64,000 bases of DNA from Isoetes taiwanensis. Lineage: Eukaryota > Streptophyta > Lycopodiopsida > Isoetales > Isoetaceae. Made by a program: the position numbers and the translations under genes. The DNA lies in the NCBI GenBank assembly GCA_021234155.1, contig JAJEKV010000022.1, forward strand, positions 7,223,961 through 7,287,960, written 5' to 3'. This document shows, in pieces, positions 57,829-64,000 of this stretch (its first letter is position 1; each line of letters opens with the position of its first letter). The notes under the pieces are model-generated. The model ran no database searches and was not told the origin of the DNA. It was given only the letters and a program-made list of their open reading frames with translations.

Positions 57829-60800
57829 GAATTGTCTCATGGAATTTGAGAGGTATCAAGGGTCCCCTAAAAGGAAAAGGGCTCGATTGCTCTCAAGGAA
57901 GTTAAAGCGGACATAATCTGCTCCGGGGCATAGGCTCCCCACCTTTGAAGCATCAAACTTGGGAATTGGATTTTTCACGATGGAAGTCGAGTATGGGCCC
58001 TAGCGATGGCACTAAAGGTGGGATCGCATTGCTTGGAATGGGATCAGGAAAGTTGGCTCCTTCTCTCATCCCTCAGGAAGATGGCAAGTGGCATTTCTGG
58101 AAGTAGATAAAGAAATGATGGGTGTAATAAATGTGTATGCTTCTACTTCCCCTGAAGAAAGAGAGGAGCAATGGAAGGATATGACAGACTGGCTACAGGG
58201 TCAGAATATTAGAAACTGGATCTTGAGTGGTGACTTTAACAACACCCCTTCATGGGAACAGAAAGCAGGCAAGAAACTCAATATGTCAAAAGGAGAAAGA
58301 GCTCAATGGGACAAATTAATGCATGCTTTTATTTATCATGCCCCATCTTCTTCCAATGCTTACTCATGGAGTAACAAAAGGAAAGGAACAGATAGGGTGT
58401 ACTGCCTATTGGATAGGTATTACACTAATATTTCCACTATTGATGGTTGGGATAATCTGACTGTTACCAATGACTGCAGTAATTCTATATCAGATCACTA
58501 CCCTCAGATCTTGAATACAGGGTCTCTCCCTCAAAGAAAATTTGCTGAAACTCCATTCAAGTTCAATACCAGCCTGTTGAACAACAAATCCTTTTGCCAA
58601 GATTTTACAAGGTTTTATTCTGCCTTGCTACCTGTGAATACAAGTGGTTCAATGAAGGAATTTATAGGTAGATGCAAGCAGATCAAAAACTGGATTAAAC
58701 ATTGGGGCAAGGAATGGGCCAGGAAAAAAAGGCAAGAAAAGAATGAGGTGTATATGGAAATAAAAAATGTGAGACAAAGTTTGTTTACAGATAAAGGGAA
58801 TATGCTGCTGCAGCAGAGGGAGGAAGTTTTAGAAAGAAAAGTGAAATTGATTGAAGAACATGAAGCAAGAAGTTTGGCAATCAAGAGTAGGAGCTTGTAT
58901 ATCAATCATATGGATGATTGTAGTTCTAAATTTTTCTTTAGAGCTGCAAAAAGCAGACTAATGAACAATGGGATTATTTCTGTCATTGATAACAACCAAG
59001 AATTGTCCAAACAAGAGGATATACAGGATATGTTCTTCAAGAAATACAAGGACCTCTTTGCTGCTAGGCAAACTGATGAGCACAAAGTAAAAGAGTTCTT
59101 TGATTATCTAGGCCCCAAAGATCAACTTATTGATGATAATCAACTGTTGACAACTCCAGTGGAGGATGAGATTTGGAGAGTCATTAAAAGTATGGCTCAT
59201 GGGAAAAGCCCTGGGCCTGATGGATTACCCCCAGAATTTTTTGAGCAGTTCTGGAATGTAATAGGAAAAGATCTTACCAGGTTTATCCAGGGTGCTTGGC
59301 AAGCAGAGAAGCTACATCCAGCCATCAATGCTGGTCTAATTGCCTTAGTTCCTAAGGTAGAAAAGGCCACCACCTTCTCGGATTGGAGGCCAATATCACT
59401 AACAAATGTTACATATAAAATTTTGGCTAAGATCTTTGCCAATAGACTCAAGAGGATATTACAGGAAAAGGTCAGTAGTGTTCAGTCAGGGTTTCTCCCT
59501 GGGAGGAGTATTTTGGATAATTTCATTGGAGCCTATGAAGGCCTACATTTGGAGCAATTATACCCGGTCGAGGGGTTGTGTGCTCCTTAAGCTAGATTTC
59601 AAAAGAGCATATGATACAATTGGTGGAATTTTTTCTTAATAGAGCCATGACTCAAATGGGATTTTTCAAAGAAGTGTTGAAGAAGATAACAGGTTTCAAT
59701 ATTACAGGTTGCTCTGCAGTTTTAGTAAATGGCTCCCCCTCTTCCTTCTTTGAATGCAAAAGAGGGGTTAGGCAGGGGTGTCCCTTGGCCCCCTACCTTT
59801 TCCTCATAGTATTTGAGATGGTTACGGGGAATCATCATGAAAATGTGAGAATGGGGAAATTAGTTGTCTCAAAAGCTGCCTTTTGCAAATGAATCATTAT
59901 CGTGTGATGCATTATCACGGATGACCGTTCACGTTCACTTTTACGAAGAAACGAGGGAAAGCGACATCCCAAATTTCCTTCTTGCTATGGAACTATTTGG
60001 AGAAGCATCAGGGGTTTTCCTTAATAAGGATAAATGTGCAATCATCTCAGACAGCTCAGAAAATTATATTGAAGGAATTAAGGTATGTGGGCATCATACC
60101 GCCACAAAACTATTGGGTCTACCTCTTGCTTTAAACATGAGCCTGCATGGCTTATGGGAACCTATAGTAGCAAAGATAAAGAAAAAGCGCATGTTTATCC
60201 TAAATCCTTATCCTGGCAGGAAGAGTAGAGATCATCAATAGTGTCATTGCAAGCTCACATGTTTTCTTCTCCTCAGCAATAATTGCGGATAAAAATCCTA
60301 TCGAGAATTTTGGAAGTCATCATGAAGGAGTTTATCTGGCAGGGGTCACACATGGTTGGATGGCAGTATCTTACCTTGCCTAAGAAAAAGGGAGGGTTAG
60401 GATGTAAGGACCTATTTCTTCAAGCCTAGACCTTAGCAGCTAAGCTGGTATGGAGGTCATTATTCTCCCAATCAAAATCTCCTGCTCTGTTGCTCACAAA
60501 ATTTTGGATTGGCAAAACTTCCCTGATAGGATGTCCTTCCACACCACATCATCTTCAGTTCTACTTTCTACCAACTTGATCCTGGCTCAGGAACATCAAC
60601 TATAATGAGAAGGATTATTCAAGCTTGGAACAAAGTCTCAGTATGCTTTAAAGCTCACCCCATAGATAAAGTGTCAGATGACTTTAATTTCTTCTGGCAT
60701 CAGGGGCTTGCAGATGAAGATGATGGATGTTTAGCACTGAAACACCCAAGGAAATACAAGGAATGGACAGCAAAAGGGCTCTGCACATTTGGCAGTATGT

Positions 60801-61927
60801 CAAATGGATCAGCTTGGAAAACTTGGCGGGGAGGTATCGGCACGCTAAGGAATTACGCTTGCAATAGGAATATCTTTAATACTTTGACTTACCATCACCA
60901 CAGAGGAACAGGGGATGAGATCAAGCAGTGTAATTGGGCACTTGATGGTAAGGAATACAGTGTAGCCAAGATATATTCACTCCTGGTGAGTAGTCAAGAG
61001 ACAAAGGTTTCTAGTCAGTGGGGTTGCTCAGAGTCAGATGCTATTGCTGTCATTAGAAAGGGATGGAAACTTCTGAGTGCGGGAAAGCTGTCTTATTCAG
61101 ATGGCTCCTGTTGAATAAAAGTCTAAAGTCTAATGCCTATCGAGCTAAATTCAATCCACAAATTTCAGACAGATGCCCTCTTGGGTGTGGTCAAGCTGAA
61201 TCTTCCACACATATCTTCATCTGCCCTTGGCTATCCCCTTTCTGGAATTGGATAGGTGCATATATTGGGTTTGTCCCAAGCAATGAACCTGAATTGCTTG
61301 AATTCCTTTCATCGGCTCTACCTTTTTTTGTACTTATTAGGACTCTCTCGTCTCTGGGCCGGTATGGAAAAACTGAGAAATGGAGTGGCCATTAACCATT
61401 CAGCCCCAGATGTGAACTACCTCAAAACTACCTTGCAATTGGAACTTGCAGATACAGCTATGGCACATAGACTACTTAAGGGTGCCAATTATGACAAAAA
61501 ATGGGATACTTTGGGCTCTTATCAAGGGTTCTTCTCATTTTTTTCTCTTTACTTTAACAACCTTTCTGATGTGGTTTGCAGACTATCGATTGAAACATCA
61601 TGAAGGCGGGCACCGAGGGGAGGTCGGAAGGGCGAAGCCCCTCTCGCACCAAGAAGTTCTTGAAGCATTCGTGGGTCAAAAAGAGAATTGATCATGATTG
61701 AGCGGCAAAAGCGTGTGCTCGATGATGAGGATATATGGCAGTTCAAGCATGAGCTCAAGCACTATTTCGAGGAGAAGCTTCGGATTTGTGAATCGTGTCG
61801 AGATTCGTGGATCCTCCACATCTTGGACGCATCTGCATATGGAGCTGGGGAGTTGGACTATCTTCTCTTCAAATATACTGATCAGGCTTTTGCCATCATC
61901 ACCTTAGATGGTGTGAACGAAGACTGA
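57825..61927 (+). pseudogene. LINE ORF2: endonuclease-reverse transcriptase, frame-broken
   Basis: It opens MRIVSWNLRGIKGPLKGKG, the first APE-type endonuclease motif, then loses frame near 57,920 (ALKEVKADIICSG then stop). A long intact frame at 58,088-59,590 carries the endonuclease residues GDFN (58,229) and SDHYP (58,490). It also carries reverse transcriptase blocks (GKSPGPDGLPPEFFEQFW, DWRPISLTNVTYKILAK, SVQSGFLPGRSILDNF). After a break, LLKLDFKRAYD (catalytic Asp 59,595) and KRGVRQGCPLAPYLF (about 59,760) follow. The YADD catalytic box expected near 59,915-59,930 cannot be read; the DNA there is CACGGATGAC, again a CAG-type lesion. A C-terminal zinc-binding motif CPLGCGQAESSTHIFIC lies at 61,174. 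Final frame 61,688-61,927. Confidence 0.85.
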
Positions 61928-62168
61928 GATAGCAGATGCAGAAACCTTGGAACTATAATCTTTGCATGATTTTCATATAGTTATGTTTTTAACTTCTTGT
62001 GGTTTAAGTACTTAAAACAGTGGTTTAATTTTGGTTATATTCCCTCCTCTGGAGTGTATGGCCGGTTTTGATAAGCATGGCCTATTAAACAAGGACTCTC
62101 CTGGAGCCTCCTTGTTCTTTTGTATTACTATGTATTTGCATGTAATATAATATCACTGCCGTTACTTC

Positions 62169-62193
62169 AAAAAAAAAAAAAAAAGCAAGACTG
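62169..62193 (+). repeat. LINE polyA tail and right target-site duplication
   Basis: Sixteen A residues (62,169-62,184) run into AAAGCAAGACTG (62,182-62,193), the exact copy of 55,373-55,384. A short pure tail and unmutated duplications point to a recent insertion. Confidence 0.95.
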
Positions 62194-62639
62194 GAAAAAA
62201 CAAGGTTGTGGAAATTGTCCTACATCCCTTTTAATGGTATAAGATATCCTCATGAGATATGCTCGAACTTGTCAAATTTTTCGTTCTATGTGTATTCCTG
62301 TTGGTATGGAACCTTGTGCTTTAGTGTGCTTTTGTGCATTTTGTAGGCATATGTTTATAATCCCCCATTCTATATGTACTCCTACTTGTATGAAACCTTG
62401 TGCTTTAGCGTGCTTTTGTGCATGTTGTAGGCATATGTTTATAATCCCCCATGCTTGATGATCATTATGCCTTAATAAAATAGACTCAAATTAGAAGTAA
62501 AGTAGTGGGGTTAGATATGGTTTAAGCATTTGATTATTAATCCAAAAGGGGAGAGTTCTATACTCATGTCAGTGAACCAAGCGTATCTTTTTCTTTGAAG
62601 AAAGCCATGCTACTCAAACATGTAAGAAAGCCATGTAAG
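62194..62639 (+). repeat. Module E remainder and module T, copy 3 (partial)
   Basis: Resumes the locus interrupted by the LINE (GAAAAAACAAGGTTGTGG, as at 47,346). Two T units follow (ACCTTGTGCTTTAG at 62,310 and 62,394), then the first 230 bp of module T up to AAGAAAGCCATG, after which the sequence jumps to the end of an RLP gene. Confidence 0.75.
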
Positions 62640-63640
62640 AATCTGAAACAAGATTTCTATGATTTCTATTCTTCTTGTATAATAATTTAAATCGAATGTC
62701 TATAAGCGGGCATCCAAACATTGTGAATGCAGTTTGTTAATCCATAATTTGAGGTATTTCTGTAAATGCAGGTTGTAAATCCATAATTTGAGGTATTTCT
62801 CATGATTGCTAAATGACTAGTCTGTTAAAACTATGAAATGATATTCCCATGTAAATTAAATAGAAGTCGAGTGCAAGCTTAGGGCAAAGGATCACGAGAA
62901 GCATCTTGGAAGATGAAAAGAAACAAAAGAAAGGATAAAACATTAATGGCGTTTGGTTGAAATTACTGGAAATTATGGCATATTTTATTATCCAATTTAA
63001 TAATTCCTCTGCTAGTCTCTCTCTTGCGCCGTTCTTCCTAGGATCAAAGGGGTCTGTATTGAGCGTAAAGATGTTAGAACTATGAAATGATATTCCCATT
63101 TAAATTAAATAGAAGTCGAGTGCAAGCTTGAACAAAAGAAACATAAAACAATTAATATGCATTTGGTTGAAATTTCTGAAAATTATGGCATATTTTATCC
63201 AATGTAATAGTTCCTCTGCTAGTCTCTCTGTAGCGCCGCTCTTCCTAATATTCAAGCAAAGGGGACGATGATCAGCTGGGTCTAATGAAACGATGAGTAG
63301 AGGCAGTTCCACAATAAAAAATCCGTCCTTGCGCCATAAACTGGATTTACAATTTTGCCGCATGCTTCGTTGAGCAGAGATTTGAAAAGGGCTGAAAAAA
63401 AAATGAAGCATTTAATCAGTTTTAAGTTCTACCCATTTGGGCAAAAGTAGAAAAAATAGAGCATCGGAATTTTTTAATTTCCCAGGCCTTTGATTCTCAG
63501 GAACTGCGGATATAAAGCTCATAAGTCCGGTGCGGCCAAAGAACTTGGCCACAAAAATTGTGGCATAGCCCTGTACTTCGGCCCTGTTTCATCAAAGAGT
63601 TTAGAAAGCTCTGTTTTTGCCTTCTTGAACGAATGCTTAA
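62640..63640 (+). repeat. Duplication module D, copy 3, internally duplicated
   Basis: It opens with GAATCTGAAACAAGATTTC, the last bases of an RLP coding region (fourth, almost entirely deleted gene copy) plus its 3' UTR. The segment AACTATGAAATGATATTCCC..AAGTCGAGTGCAAGCTT occurs twice (about 62,826 and 63,069), so the module was partly duplicated in tandem. Confidence 0.75.
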
Positions 63641-63815
63641 GTTCCTTGTGCCATTTTCGAAACCTTTTTTGCCATTTTTTAAGTTCTTTGTGCCATCCAT
63701 CCATGATCTTCGCCATAGTTTGTAAGCCCTTTGCTAATGCCTCTGCTTTGACTTTGTTAATGTCGTTGTTTCGACCCTTTGCTAATGCTGCTGCTTTAAT
63801 TCGATCTATGGCCAC
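63519..63815 (-). CDS. Conserved small basic amphipathic frame in modules D/E (98 codons)
   Basis: Minus-strand frame beginning MAIDRIKAAALAKGRNNDIN and continuing with KVKAEALAKGLQ, a Trp/Lys-rich repeat (WHKELKKWQKRFRKWHKELK) and KKAKTELSKLFDETGP, ending SLAAPDL. The same peptide is readable in copy 2 (54,785-55,010, one stop) and its end in copy 1 (42,998-43,115) with the same terminal stop. The pattern suggests an alpha-helical, strongly basic protein or coiled coil. No family is recognised. Conservation across copies may only reflect recent duplication; no start codon is certain. Confidence 0.35.
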   Translation of the reverse strand: MAIDRIKAAALAKGRNNDINKVKAEALAKGLQTMAKIMDGWHKELKKWQKRFRKWHKELKHSFKKAKTELSKLFDETGPKYRAMPQFLWPSSLAAPDL

Positions 63816-64000
63816 CGTAGCAACGTAGTGAATGCCTTAAAAATAAAAAATAAATAAAAAACTCAATCCCTTTCTTGCTCTTCAAGCAATCTTTCTGTGG
63901 CCCTTCCCATTCCTTGCCAACATTCCTTGCCATGCAAGCCAATCTCTTGGAGTCGGCCGTCGCCTTAAAGATATCCGCCTTAACAAAGAAGGGTCTGACT
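63641..64000 (+). repeat. Module E, copy 3 (partial), then new sequence
   Basis: Matches 54,795-55,000 up to ACGTAGTGAATGCCTT (63,838), then leaves the module abruptly into TAAAAATAAAAAATAAATAAA and unassigned DNA to the window end. Confidence 0.7.

Larger units (their letters stand above)
55385..62181 (+). mobile_element. L1-type LINE (non-LTR retrotransposon), 6.8 kb, near full-length
   Basis: The element is bounded by a 12-bp target-site duplication AAAGCAAGACTG (55,373-55,384 and 62,182-62,193) and ends in a polyA run (62,169-62,184, the last three A shared with the duplication). The empty site is visible at 47,334-47,345. Order: 5' region with GGCGCTGGCGCTGGC, a 91-codon frame, ORF1 with DUF4283/zinc-knuckle-like sequence, then ORF2 with endonuclease, reverse transcriptase and a C-terminal zinc-binding region, then a 3' UTR. 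No RNase H was seen. Several frame breaks are present, mostly at CAG/CTG. Confidence 0.95.

Overview
The window reads as repeat-rich nuclear DNA of a land plant. It holds receptor-like LRR proteins with a plant-type N-terminal cap, a plant L1-type LINE, a CACTA fragment with DUF4218 and DUF4216 domains, a hAT element and Helitron-like ends. There is no sign of bacterial, plastid or viral gene organisation. A pogo/Tigger-like transposase and a DUF7869-like gene fit a non-flowering plant (fern, lycophyte or bryophyte) at least as well as an angiosperm, but the species cannot be named from this sequence.

Layout. 1-17 kb is mostly unassignable AT-rich DNA with a few simple or tandem repeats (CpG-rich block 1.8-2.3 kb, TGG array 7.1-7.5 kb, 75-bp triplet repeat 13.1-13.3 kb). 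17-22.2 kb is a satellite complex of three arrays that share a palindromic core (AAATTGGGC..GCCCAATTT); the last array is folded into an inverted-repeat element. 22.9-25.2 kb hides a broken DUF7869-like gene. 25.3-29 kb shows nothing firm except a Helitron-like 3' end. From 29.2 kb to the end there is a segmentally duplicated receptor-like-protein (RLP) locus. Modules R1, R2, L (LRR gene), T, D and E recur two to four times, and several transposons have landed in them. These are a Helitron-like insert with a 1.6-kb polypurine tract (29.7-31.5 kb), a 1,017-bp hAT (31.55-32.57 kb, 8-bp TSD), a foldback MITE (48.9-49.4 kb) and a 6.8-kb LINE (55.4-62.2 kb, 12-bp TSD). The empty sites of the hAT and the LINE can be seen in sister copies of the duplication.

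Main observation. RLP copy A (33.5-35.1 kb) and most of copy C (51.9-54.2 kb) look like pseudogenes. When copy A is laid beside the intact copy B (40.0-41.6 kb), essentially every difference falls on a CAG or CTG trinucleotide, often in the same stereotyped form (TCTGC to TACGC, TCAGG to TCGGG). The same signature sits at the frameshifts of the LINE, the pogo transposase and the DUF7869 gene. The likeliest cause is systematic base-calling error at CHG-methylated cytosines in a long-read assembly. Many 'broken' genes here may therefore be intact in the plant, and the emptiness of parts of 1-25 kb may partly be artefact.

No tRNA, rRNA or CRISPR was found. Functions beyond the named families are not claimed.
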